Positions 36,235 through 44,483 of a stretch of 64,000 nt of DNA are shown here, piece after piece. The notes beneath the pieces are model-generated. The model did not search any database and had not been told where the DNA came from. It saw only the letters and a program-made list of their open reading frames with translations. Location: assembly GCF_014218355.1 (NCBI RefSeq), contig NZ_AP023368.1, positions 3,104,001-3,168,000 on the forward strand, given 5' to 3'. The stretch comes from Anaerocolumna chitinilytica (GTDB lineage Bacteria > Bacillota > Clostridia > Lachnospirales > Lachnospiraceae). Positions within the stretch are counted from its first letter, which is position 1. Every line of letters begins with the position of its first letter. The translations under genes were made by a program, and so were the position numbers.

Positions 36235-36271
36235 AAGAGCAGAGTCTGATTTTTGGGTTCTGCTCTTGTTT
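36235..36271 (+). terminator. Terminator of the ferritin-like gene
   Basis: AAGAGCAGA (36235-36243) pairs with TCTGCTCTT (36259-36267), followed by GTTTGT; 76 bp after the stop codon. Confidence 0.75.
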
Positions 36272-36312
36272 GTAAAAAAATGATTTTTATATTTTCCCTG
36301 TCGATCAAGTAA

Positions 36313-36366
36313 AAGATGCACTAAACATAAGGAATACATCCTACTCCCTTATGTATAGTGCATCTT
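36313..36366 (-). terminator. Long hairpin, copy A of a shared loop element
   Basis: A 20-bp stem (AAGATGCACTA.ACATAAGG and its complement, one mismatch) follows the leftward gene at 36404-36787 and is followed by TTTTAC. The loop region is almost the same as in the hairpin at 46266-46307, which suggests common origin. Confidence 0.75.
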
Positions 36367-36403
36367 ATTAAAAACATAATCAACGAAAACAAAAACACAT
36401 TAA

Positions 36404-36787
36404 TCACTTAAATTTATCCAGTACAGATACGAAGAAGTCCTGTGCTTCTTTTACCCCCATACTAGCAGATATCTGATTCTCAATCATACTGGTGTTTACC
36501 TGCTTTAATTTGAAATCAAACTGATCCATTAAAAATATCATAAGAAATAACAGGCTTGCACAAATTAATCGTACCAGAAATATCTTCATACCGGTATTTT
36601 GTCCTGCTCTTGTCTCTGCTTCTTCCATTACATAGCCGGTATCATCCTGTATAAACATCTCTTTATGACGATATGCATTTTTAGCTTTGTTGTTTACATT
36701 TCCTGACTGGTTTCTGCTGCAGCTCTCTCTTGCGAGTCTTATGTATTCTGCTCTGTTTGGCATCAAGTATTCTTCCTGCTTCTCCAT
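36404..36787 (-). CDS. Small single-pass membrane protein, unknown function
   Basis: A 127-residue protein. The hydrophilic N-terminal half is rich in Arg, Glu and Asn. One membrane helix lies at about residues 70-88 (FLVRLICASLLFLMIFLMD), and a short outer tail ends DFFVSVLDKFK. ATG 36787 follows AGGATGAGG; the frame opens to 36856 without a ribosome site. It lies 119 bp after the last permease gene on the same strand, so it may be in the sugar operon or independent. I do not recognise the family. Confidence 0.65.
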   Translation of the reverse strand: MEKQEEYLMPNRAEYIRLARESCSRNQSGNVNNKAKNAYRHKEMFIQDDTGYVMEEAETRAGQNTGMKIFLVRLICASLLFLMIFLMDQFDFKLKQVNTSMIENQISASMGVKEAQDFFVSVLDKFK

Positions 36788-36906
36788 AACCTCATCCTTT
36801 CTATGATTTTCTATAGAAATGCCCTGTCCACTTCCACGGATATAATGCCTTAACAATATAATTCTAGCATATTATATTCCTGATAGTAACCGGTTATGTC
36901 TGAAAT

Positions 36907-37980
36907 TCAATTTTTGCTTTTCTTACGGGAGCAAATAATACTCTGAAGTACAATGAAGAAACATAGCATTGCCGCACGAGTAATTTGAGGCCACCAGGGA
37001 TCCTGGCTTCCTATTGCAGTAACAATCAGTAATACAATTCCGCTTGTTAATACCCCAAAGAGGGTACCAAAGATATTACCTACACCTCCGGTAAGAAGTG
37101 TTCCGCCAATAATAGAGGCAGCAATCGCGTCCATTTCAAGACCTGTTGCCTGCTGAACGGAACCTGACCGTGTATGGAAAAGATATAAGAATCCACCGAT
37201 ACCTGCCAGCAGACCACAAAGCAAATGGGCATAGAACCTGGTTCTCCTGACATTAATACCAAGCATGAGGGCGCTCTGGGAGTTCCCTCCCACTGCATAG
37301 AAACTGCGTCCAAGCTTTGTTTTTTTGAGCAGACAATATATCAAGCATACAATAATAAGTGCTATGATAACGCCATATTCCAGCTTTGATTGAATAAAAA
37401 CACCCTTCCTGTTAATATCACCTAAAAAAGGTATCTGTATCCGCGCAGCTGACAGCTTTTCAAATCCTGCATTATTGACTTGTATCTGATTGACTTCTAT
37501 CAGAGCCACCAAACCTCTGCCCAGAAACATCCCAGCCAGCGTAACGATAAAGGGCTGCATCTCCAGATAAGCTATGAGAAATCCTTGAACGGCACCAAAG
37601 GCAAGACCGATTGTCAGAGCCAGGATAAGAACTGTAAAAAAATTGAAACCATGCTTATTAAGGCAAACAATACAGACAGTACAAATGAGAGCTGTGGAAC
37701 CACCTACGGAAATATCTATACTGCCTGTAATCATAACAATCGAAAGTCCGCATGCAATTACAATCAAGGCGGCATTTTCATTAAAGAGATTAAAAAACAT
37801 CTGTATTTTGTTGAACCCCTTATCTCCCAGAAAGACAATGGAAAGTATGTAGATAACAATAAACAGTGTAATGGTAATTGTCAGCAGAAAGGCTGTGTCT
37901 GTCAGGGACTCCTTACGTTTCAGCTTGCTCTGAAATACTCCACCGCTTCCGGCCCCTTGGATATTATTTAAACTTTGCAT
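36907..37980 (-). CDS. Sugar ABC transporter permease (YjfF-like)
   Basis: A 357-residue BPD_transp_2-type permease with eight to ten predicted helices. ITGSIDISVGGSTALICTVC and GIGGFLYLFHTRSGS are the signature segments of the ribose/galactose permease family. It forms the channel together with the second permease encoded immediately before it. ATG 37980 (MQSLNN) follows AAAGGAG; the frame start at 38001 would overlap the upstream stop and lacks a site. The order ytfQ, ytfR, ytfT, yjfF of E. coli is matched here, suggesting galactofuranose or a related sugar. Confidence 0.9.
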   Translation of the reverse strand: MQSLNNIQGAGSGGVFQSKLKRKESLTDTAFLLTITITLFIVIYILSIVFLGDKGFNKIQMFFNLFNENAALIVIACGLSIVMITGSIDISVGGSTALICTVCIVCLNKHGFNFFTVLILALTIGLAFGAVQGFLIAYLEMQPFIVTLAGMFLGRGLVALIEVNQIQVNNAGFEKLSAARIQIPFLGDINRKGVFIQSKLEYGVIIALIIVCLIYCLLKKTKLGRSFYAVGGNSQSALMLGINVRRTRFYAHLLCGLLAGIGGFLYLFHTRSGSVQQATGLEMDAIAASIIGGTLLTGGVGNIFGTLFGVLTSGIVLLIVTAIGSQDPWWPQITRAAMLCFFIVLQSIICSRKKSKN

Positions 37981-37981
37981 A

Positions 37982-39088
37982 CTAACACCGCTCCTTTCCA
38001 TCGCTTACAGCCCTTTTGGAAAATACGTCCATATTGCTGAAGAAGCTTTTGACAACGGGCGTCTGGATGGCTACGAGCATAATAATTATCACAGCCTTAA
38101 ATACAGGAACAGCATTTGTATTCACATTCAGTGTTGTCAGCATCGAGGTCAGTGTCTGGATGGTATAGGCTCCGATAATCGAACCTGTCATGTTAAATTT
38201 ACCGCCGCCAAGTGAATTGCCGCCAAGAGCGACTGCCAGGATAACATCCATTTCAATACTGGGCACAATGGTATAGGGGTTAACCGTCTGCACCCGGCTT
38301 GACTGTACAAAGCCTGCGATACCGACACAAAAGCCCAGAATAACAAAGGTCATAAACTTGATTCGTGCAGGATTGAGTCCATTCAGGCTTGAGGCTTTAT
38401 CATTGATACCCACTGCCTTGGTATACAGACCCAGGTTCGTCTTTTTTAATGCAAGGCAGGTTACCGTTACCATAGCAATTGTAATGAGTATCGGGGTCGG
38501 AATGGGGAAACCCGGTATAAAGTTCCCATAATAGCCAAAGGAGGAGACAGCTTTGGGTTTAAGCCCGCCCATAGCCATAGAGCCGATGGACCGGCCTGCC
38601 GTAAATAGTATGAGTGTTGCAACCATAGGCTGTATGTTAAATTTTGAAACAAGGATACCGTTAAAAGCTCCGCAGGCCATACCGGCAAGACAGCCAAGTA
38701 AAAGTGCAACAAAGACAGATGCATGCAATACCGCGGGCTGGGTCTCGCTCCCGCACAGAACCCGCATAACCACTCCGCCGACGATTGCAACCGTAGCACC
38801 TACACTGATATCCTGACCTTTGGAGGAGGCCGTAACAAGCGTCATTCCGATGGCAAGGATAACAAGCTCGGTTGCATTGTTTAAGATGTTTATGATATTT
38901 CCTATCAGAACAGGATTTCCGGAGCTGTCTCTTCCCAGGCTGATTCTTAAAAAGCCCGGATTGATAAATATATTTAGTAACAGCAAAAAAGAAAGAAATG
39001 CAATGGGAATAAAGAGCCGGTGTCTGACAAATGCTTTAAAAGCCGGCACCAAACGGCCGTTATCGATTTGATGATTCATTCTGAACAT
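37982..39088 (-). CDS. Sugar ABC transporter permease (YtfT-like)
   Basis: A 368-residue permease of the RbsC/YtfT family. Family segments include VTASSKGQDISVGATVAIVGG near residue 80 and VDVIL-type ALGGNSLGGGKFNMTGS near residue 290. About nine helices are predicted. It overlaps the ATPase gene by 29 bp and is followed after 1 bp by the second permease gene, so expression is coupled. With two different permease subunits the transporter would be a heterodimer, as in the E. coli Ytf system. Confidence 0.9.
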   Translation of the reverse strand: MFRMNHQIDNGRLVPAFKAFVRHRLFIPIAFLSFLLLLNIFINPGFLRISLGRDSSGNPVLIGNIINILNNATELVILAIGMTLVTASSKGQDISVGATVAIVGGVVMRVLCGSETQPAVLHASVFVALLLGCLAGMACGAFNGILVSKFNIQPMVATLILFTAGRSIGSMAMGGLKPKAVSSFGYYGNFIPGFPIPTPILITIAMVTVTCLALKKTNLGLYTKAVGINDKASSLNGLNPARIKFMTFVILGFCVGIAGFVQSSRVQTVNPYTIVPSIEMDVILAVALGGNSLGGGKFNMTGSIIGAYTIQTLTSMLTTLNVNTNAVPVFKAVIIIMLVAIQTPVVKSFFSNMDVFSKRAVSDGKERC

Positions 39089-40598
39089 TTTGACCTGCTC
39101 CTCCCGCTATCGTATACATTATTTTGTCCTGTGTCATATCCTTTCCCTTTAGTTCTCCAACTACATACAAATCACGCATAACAATTAATCTTGAGCAGGT
39201 ACGCAGCATCTCCTCAATCTCAGAGGAAATGAAGGTAATACTCATACCCTCTGCCGCAAGCTTTAGAACCAGTTTTTGAATCTCTACTTTTGTGCCAATA
39301 TCAATTCCACGGGTGGGTTCGTCAAGAATAAGATAATCGGGATGTGTGAGCAGCCAACGGGCAAGAATTACTTTTTGCTGGTTTCCCCCGGACAAGGAGC
39401 CGATTGGGGTATCTGCTGAAGCGGTTTTTATTCCTAGCAAACGGATGTAATCATCGGCAAAAGCCTGTGCCTGCACCTTAGTAAAAGGACGGAAGAAGCC
39501 CCTCATAACCTGCAGCGCAAGTATGATATTCTCACGAACTGACAAATCACTGATAATCCCATCCCTCTTTCTATCCTCCGAAAGATAGCCAATTCCTTTC
39601 TTCATAGCCTTTATCGGTGATGTAACGCTGGTATAACCGCCCTTAATTCTAAGTTTCCCTTTCAAGACCCTGTCTGCGCCGAAGATTGCACGCACACACT
39701 CACTGCGGCCGGAGCCCAATAGTCCGGCAAAGCCTGTTACCTCACCTTTATATGCGACGAAATTGAATGGTTTTATTCCCGATGTGCTTGTAAGTCCCTC
39801 GGCTTCTATGATTGCTTCCTTCGCATACCCGCCGCCATACTGTGCTTCGTTATGGATATCAGCCAAATCACCCAGCTCCTTCCCCATCATTTTGGCCACC
39901 AGTTCTACTCGGGGCAAATCTTTGATCTGATATTCGCCTACCAGTTCGCCCCCCCGCAAAACCGTAATTTTATTGCATAGCTCATATACCTGATCAAGAA
40001 AATGGGTGACAAAAAGGATTCCTACCCCCCTGTCCTTTAGCTCACGCATCAATGCAAACAGTTTGCCAACTTCCTGTTCATCCAGCGAAGAGGTAGGTTC
40101 GTCAAGAATCAATACCTTGCAGTCCATATCAACAGCCCGGGCAATTGCTACCATCTGCTGAATCGCTATCGAGCAGTTTGATAATTGCTGCGTCGGCTTT
40201 GCTGGGATTCCAAGACTTTCCAGAATTGTTTCCGCCCTGTTGTTGTTCTTCTTCCAGTCCACAAACAAATCCTTGGTTCTTCCTATAAACAAATTTTCAG
40301 CTACTGTCAGATTCGGGCATAATGTGATTTCCTGGTAAACTGTACTTATCCCATATTTTTGAGCATCCTGAGGCGATTTGATATGAACCGGTTTATTGCT
40401 TCCTTCCATATAGATTTCTCCGGCATCCTTGGCATATACTCCGGTCAAAACCTTGATCAGAGTAGACTTCCCGGCACCATTTTCACCCATAAGAGCGTGT
40501 ATATCCCCTTCACATAAAGTAAAATCCACATTTTGCAAGGCCCGTACACCGGGAAAACTTTTATAAATACCTCGCATGGTAAGTATTGGTTTCTGCAT
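39060..40598 (-). CDS. Sugar ABC transporter ATP-binding protein (YtfR/MglA-like)
   Basis: A 512-residue tandem ATPase. The first half has Walker A GENGAGKST and the LSNCSIAIQQ signature, with Walker B VLILDEPTSSL. The second half has a degenerate Walker A (GLLGSGRSE), an intact LSGGNQQK signature and LILDEPTRGIDIG. This two-ABC layout is typical of ribose/galactose importers. It follows the binding-protein gene across a 188-bp gap containing a strong hairpin, and overlaps the next permease gene. It powers uptake from the cytoplasmic side. Confidence 0.93.
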   Translation of the reverse strand: MQKPILTMRGIYKSFPGVRALQNVDFTLCEGDIHALMGENGAGKSTLIKVLTGVYAKDAGEIYMEGSNKPVHIKSPQDAQKYGISTVYQEITLCPNLTVAENLFIGRTKDLFVDWKKNNNRAETILESLGIPAKPTQQLSNCSIAIQQMVAIARAVDMDCKVLILDEPTSSLDEQEVGKLFALMRELKDRGVGILFVTHFLDQVYELCNKITVLRGGELVGEYQIKDLPRVELVAKMMGKELGDLADIHNEAQYGGGYAKEAIIEAEGLTSTSGIKPFNFVAYKGEVTGFAGLLGSGRSECVRAIFGADRVLKGKLRIKGGYTSVTSPIKAMKKGIGYLSEDRKRDGIISDLSVRENIILALQVMRGFFRPFTKVQAQAFADDYIRLLGIKTASADTPIGSLSGGNQQKVILARWLLTHPDYLILDEPTRGIDIGTKVEIQKLVLKLAAEGMSITFISSEIEEMLRTCSRLIVMRDLYVVGELKGKDMTQDKIMYTIAGGAGQNVQNESSNR

Positions 40599-40666
40599 AA
40601 TAGTAATATAAAACCTCCGTTCAGGTACGATATCATTGTGCTGTTCTTCCTATGATTAGAAAAATA

Positions 40667-40716
40667 CGCGGTGCCGGTATGCCGGAATTTGCAACTATCC
40701 GCATACTCGCACCGCG
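40667..40716 (-). terminator. Intercistronic hairpin between binding protein and ATPase genes
   Basis: CGCGGTGC/GCACCGCG ends plus inner pairs form a GC-rich stem, followed on the leftward strand by TATTTTT. Partial termination here would give more binding protein than membrane components, common in ABC operons. Confidence 0.75.
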
Positions 40717-40786
40717 AAGTCCGAACCTATCTTACCTTATTAATCTGCTGAAAATTGCTGGATGTTTCCTATATATGGCTTCATAA

Positions 40787-41761
40787 TTAATAGGGACGGG
40801 CATCAACAATCTCTTTTGTAATAGTAGCACAATCAAACATTTCTTCCTCTACGTAAGCATTTTTTTCAATAGTTTCACCGGCCTCAAGCTGCTTAATAAG
40901 CTTAACAATTCTGGGACCATGAAGAGGATTGCACTCTACATCAAGGTTGAACTGGCCTGCAAGAACCTTCTCAAGAGCCCATTTATTTGCATCAAAGGAG
41001 ATTACTTTTACATCTCCATCCTTGCCATATGTAATACCGGCAGCGTCCATAGCATCACAGGCACCTCGGGCCATGTTATCATTCTCGGCATAGATAACGG
41101 TAAACCCTGTCCCTCCTGCAATAAGATCGGCTACGGCCTGTTTTGCAAGGGTTTCATCCCATCCCTTCATGTTCTGATTGAATACAATGCTCCAGCCGTT
41201 TGCTGCGGCACCATCTTCTATTGCTTTGGAGCGGCCAAGCTGGGCAGAAGAACCCGTGTCACCGCCAAGCACTACAATCTTATAATCCGCCAGAGCCTGT
41301 TTCTTCAGCCAGTCAACAGCCTTATTGCCTTCTGCTTCAAAATCGGAACATACCATAGCTGTGTAAAGATCCTCTGACAAGTCAAGCTTACGGTCAGCCA
41401 TGATAAAGGGAATTCCTGCTTCCTTGGCAGATTTCGCCACATCCTCCCAGCCTGCCGACTGAAGCCCTAATACAACAAGATAGTCAACCTCTTCCTGGAT
41501 AAGCTGTTGTGCCTGTGATATTTGCTTTGCATGATCACCTTCCCCGAAGACCATTTTTATCTCAAAGCCGGCCTCCTTGAAAGCATCATTAAAAGATTTT
41601 GTGTTAGCCGTTCGCCAGTCGGACTCATTCGCATTTGTCTGTACAACCCCCACAGTTATTTTTTTGTCCGCTTTGCCGGAAGTCGCACTGTCTTTCTTTC
41701 CGCACCCCGCAAACGAAAGCAACACCGTCAGTACCAAAATAAAAACCAACAGTTTCTTCAT
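40787..41761 (-). CDS. Sugar-binding lipoprotein of ABC transporter (YtfQ-like)
   Basis: A 324-residue periplasmic-binding-protein-1 type lipoprotein. The signal peptide ends in the lipobox LSFAGC, with Cys20 as the lipidated residue. The mature part has VGVVQTNANESDWRTANTKS, resembling YtfQ, and the hinge motif ISFDANKWALEKV. It captures a sugar outside the membrane for the transporter encoded downstream. A paralogue sharing ESDWRTANTKS lies directly upstream and appears to be a sensor. The exact sugar (galactofuranose or another pentose/hexose) is inferred only. Confidence 0.9.
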   Translation of the reverse strand: MKKLLVFILVLTVLLSFAGCGKKDSATSGKADKKITVGVVQTNANESDWRTANTKSFNDAFKEAGFEIKMVFGEGDHAKQISQAQQLIQEEVDYLVVLGLQSAGWEDVAKSAKEAGIPFIMADRKLDLSEDLYTAMVCSDFEAEGNKAVDWLKKQALADYKIVVLGGDTGSSAQLGRSKAIEDGAAANGWSIVFNQNMKGWDETLAKQAVADLIAGGTGFTVIYAENDNMARGACDAMDAAGITYGKDGDVKVISFDANKWALEKVLAGQFNLDVECNPLHGPRIVKLIKQLEAGETIEKNAYVEEEMFDCATITKEIVDARPY

Positions 41762-41837
41762 AGATATCTCCTCCTTTTTTACACATAAGATGAATTGAAT
41801 TACGTATATAAGTGTAAAAAATTTATAACCGAAAATA

Positions 41838-41877
41838 TACGGAGATTATTACTTGTTTTGTAGTTTATTTTACGGAG
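41838..41877. promoter_or_regulatory. Direct repeat TACGGAG upstream of the binding-protein gene
   Basis: TACGGAG occurs at 41838-41844 and 41871-41877, 33 bp apart, about three helical turns, in the 192-bp gap before the transporter operon. They could be sites for the YesN-type regulator, but this is only a pattern of two short words. Confidence 0.3.
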
Positions 41878-41953
41878 TTTCTTTTCCAATTTCATTTTGG
41901 TTAAGATTCCTATGAATTATGTTTGTTTTTTAACAGAGATAAAAATACCTTGT

Positions 41954-42997
41954 CTAATAACTCCGCCCAATTCGTTCTGCAGCGGCATTTTCCGCCTCAA
42001 AAACCTTTTCATCCATATAGGAGAACTTATTAACCACTTCCCCTTTTTCCAATCGCTCTATTATGTTTGCAATCAATTGCCCCTGTAACGGATTACATTC
42101 AATGTCCACATTGATGAGTCCTTCCTCCATCCTGTCAAAAGCCTCCGACACCCCGTCAAAGGAAATAATTTTAATCTTACCATCCACCCCGCAGGTCAGG
42201 CTGTCTTCCTGTATTGCCTCTATGGCACCAAAGGTCATATCATCGTTTTGCGACAGTAAAATATCAATATCATCAAATTCCTGCAGGTACTTTGCCATCA
42301 CTTCTTTTCCCTTTGCCTTGGTAAACTCACCGCTTTCCTGTGCAAGAATCTTCCACTCTTTGTGAGTTTTGGCGATTTCCTCAAACCCTTTTGAACGCCC
42401 AATCTGTGCGGTCGAATTTAAGGTTCCCTCAAGAACGGCAATATTGTAAGTTTTCTTTTTCAGGGAAGACTTATCCTTGCTCTCTTGCTCCTTCAGATAC
42501 TTTTCCAGCCAAAGTCCTGCTTTTTTGCCCTCCTCATATTTATCCGTACCCACATATGCGGCATAAAGAGTATCATCTGCGGTATCAATCATTCGATCTA
42601 CAATTATGACCGGAATACCTGCTTCCTTTGCTTCCTCCAGTACCGTATCCCATCCGGTTTCCGTTTCCGGGGCAATTACAATATAATCTACCTCTTGAAA
42701 AATAAAACTCCTTACATCCTTAATCTGATTTTCCTGCTTCTGCCTTCCATTGGAATAAATCAGCGAAAATCCATTCTCCTTTGAAAGAGCTCTCTGTATG
42801 GATTTTGTATTTGCCGTGCGCCAGTCCGATTCCGAACCAAGCTGGGAGAAACCAACAATAATCAAATCCGAATCTGTATCCTTTACATTCTCATATTCGC
42901 TGTACGGAAGCTGTTTTAATGGCCTCAAACTGTAACTAGCAAGGACAATCAATCCAAGGATGAAAATACCTATCGCAATTTTTAGACTCTTATTCAT
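41954..42997 (-). CDS. Membrane-tethered sugar-binding sensor protein
   Basis: A 347-residue protein of the same family as the transport lipoprotein downstream (shared SESDWRTANTKS). Instead of a lipobox it has an uncleaved N-terminal helix (about residues 5-24, IAIGIFILGLIVLASYSL), so it stays anchored. ATG 42997 lies after AAAGGGAGG and overlaps the histidine kinase gene end by 8 bp. This fits three-component systems such as XylFII-LytS-YesN of clostridia or AraPST of Geobacillus, where an anchored binding protein passes sugar occupancy to the kinase. Confidence 0.88.
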   Translation of the reverse strand: MNKSLKIAIGIFILGLIVLASYSLRPLKQLPYSEYENVKDTDSDLIIVGFSQLGSESDWRTANTKSIQRALSKENGFSLIYSNGRQKQENQIKDVRSFIFQEVDYIVIAPETETGWDTVLEEAKEAGIPVIIVDRMIDTADDTLYAAYVGTDKYEEGKKAGLWLEKYLKEQESKDKSSLKKKTYNIAVLEGTLNSTAQIGRSKGFEEIAKTHKEWKILAQESGEFTKAKGKEVMAKYLQEFDDIDILLSQNDDMTFGAIEAIQEDSLTCGVDGKIKIISFDGVSEAFDRMEEGLINVDIECNPLQGQLIANIIERLEKGEVVNKFSYMDEKVFEAENAAAERIGRSY

Positions 42998-44483
42998 ATC
43001 TTGCCTCCCTTTGCTCATTATCCGCTATACTTACCGGGATTTTAATGATAATATCCGTGCCTTCTCCCTTTTTGCTTTGTATGTCTAATCCATACATATC
43101 TCCATAATTCAGTTTAATTCGTTTGTTGACGTTGGCAAGACCAAAACCGGTACTCTGTTTGCTGCCCGGCATTTCAATTTCTTTTCTTAAAGCATTTAAT
43201 TCCTCTTCCTCCATTCCAATGCCATTATCCATTACATGGAAACAAATTACCTTGTCCCATATTCCGCCGGTAACTGTTATTTTCCCTCTTGCCCTTAACA
43301 TTTTAATTCCATGGTATAAGGAATTCTCAATGAGTGGCTGCAGAGTCAGTTTCAGAATTTGATATCTGTAAAGTTCTTCCGGGATATTAATTTCATAATC
43401 CAGGATGTCTTTATACCTGGACTGCTGTATTTGCAGGTAACTTTTTATATGTATTTCCTCTTCTCGTATGGTAATAAAATCTCTTCCCTTACTCACAATA
43501 ATTCGGAAAAATTCAGAAAGGGATACAACAATGTCAATTGCTTCTTTGTTTTTTTCTGCTTCAATTAACCAGATTATAGTATCTAACGTATTATATAGAA
43601 AATGCGGATTAATCTGCGTTTGCAGAAGCTTTGATTCCATGTGTCTTAAATTTTCCTGTTCAAGCCGGATACGATTCACCTGCTGCTCCAGTTTAGAGGC
43701 CATATCATTAAAGCTATCGGATAAGATTGACAATTCATCATGGTTTTCGCAGATTGTCCTTGTTGTAAAATCACCCTTTGCTACCATAGCCGTCTTATCG
43801 CATAACATCCTGATTGGTCTTGTAATGCTGTTTGTAACAAAGATATTAACTAAAACAGACGTAATGATGATAGAAGCTAATGCCACTATCATTGTCACAA
43901 TTACTTTCGTTACCTGCTCGTTAAGAATCTGTCTTATGGCCTCAAAATTCTGGGTTTCATAATAAATGTAATACTGGATTTCTTCCTGAAACAGTTCTGT
44001 CAGAATATAGATATCAGATTCCAGCATTTCAATATTTTCTTCATAGTGGCCTGTCTGCTTCAGATTATCACGTATTTCATTAACCCTGTCTTCCAGAGTA
44101 TCCAGATTAAGCAGAATCCGCTTGATCCAGTCCAGGCTTTCCCTGCTTGATGTAATCTCCCGCAGGCTGGTAAAACTATTCCTTGCGGCCTCTATCAGTT
44201 TATATGGATTTTTTAAATCACTATTATCATCAATTGAATCGAAGGTTTCCGCTTCAACAACAATCTTATACATACCTTCATCCATTTCCGCCTTAAAATT
44301 GAGGTTATAATCATTAGCCGAGGTAATCCTTCGCACGATAGCATCATACGCCGTACTATAGTTATGCAGAGCTGCAATTTGGTAAACCGATAAAATAATC
44401 ATTGGTATAATGATTACAACCGCTACCATAAAGAGCTTCCATCTTAAAGGATACCGGATTGGGGTCCCATTATTCATATCCAT
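42990..44483 (-). CDS. YesM/LytS-type sensor histidine kinase
   Basis: A 497-residue kinase. Two membrane helices (about residues 16-38 and 195-218) enclose an extracellular domain of about 155 residues. A HAMP linker follows. The phosphoacceptor His is in INPHFLYNTLDTI, and the HATPase domain has LQPLIENSLYHG and GFGLANVNKR. ATG 44483 follows GGTGGAGAATA and overlaps the regulator stop by 1 bp (TAATG). The tethered binding protein encoded next probably docks on its outer domain. It phosphorylates the adjacent YesN-type regulator. Confidence 0.92.
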   Translation of the reverse strand: MDMNNGTPIRYPLRWKLFMVAVVIIIPMIILSVYQIAALHNYSTAYDAIVRRITSANDYNLNFKAEMDEGMYKIVVEAETFDSIDDNSDLKNPYKLIEAARNSFTSLREITSSRESLDWIKRILLNLDTLEDRVNEIRDNLKQTGHYEENIEMLESDIYILTELFQEEIQYYIYYETQNFEAIRQILNEQVTKVIVTMIVALASIIITSVLVNIFVTNSITRPIRMLCDKTAMVAKGDFTTRTICENHDELSILSDSFNDMASKLEQQVNRIRLEQENLRHMESKLLQTQINPHFLYNTLDTIIWLIEAEKNKEAIDIVVSLSEFFRIIVSKGRDFITIREEEIHIKSYLQIQQSRYKDILDYEINIPEELYRYQILKLTLQPLIENSLYHGIKMLRARGKITVTGGIWDKVICFHVMDNGIGMEEEELNALRKEIEMPGSKQSTGFGLANVNKRIKLNYGDMYGLDIQSKKGEGTDIIIKIPVSIADNEQREARYE

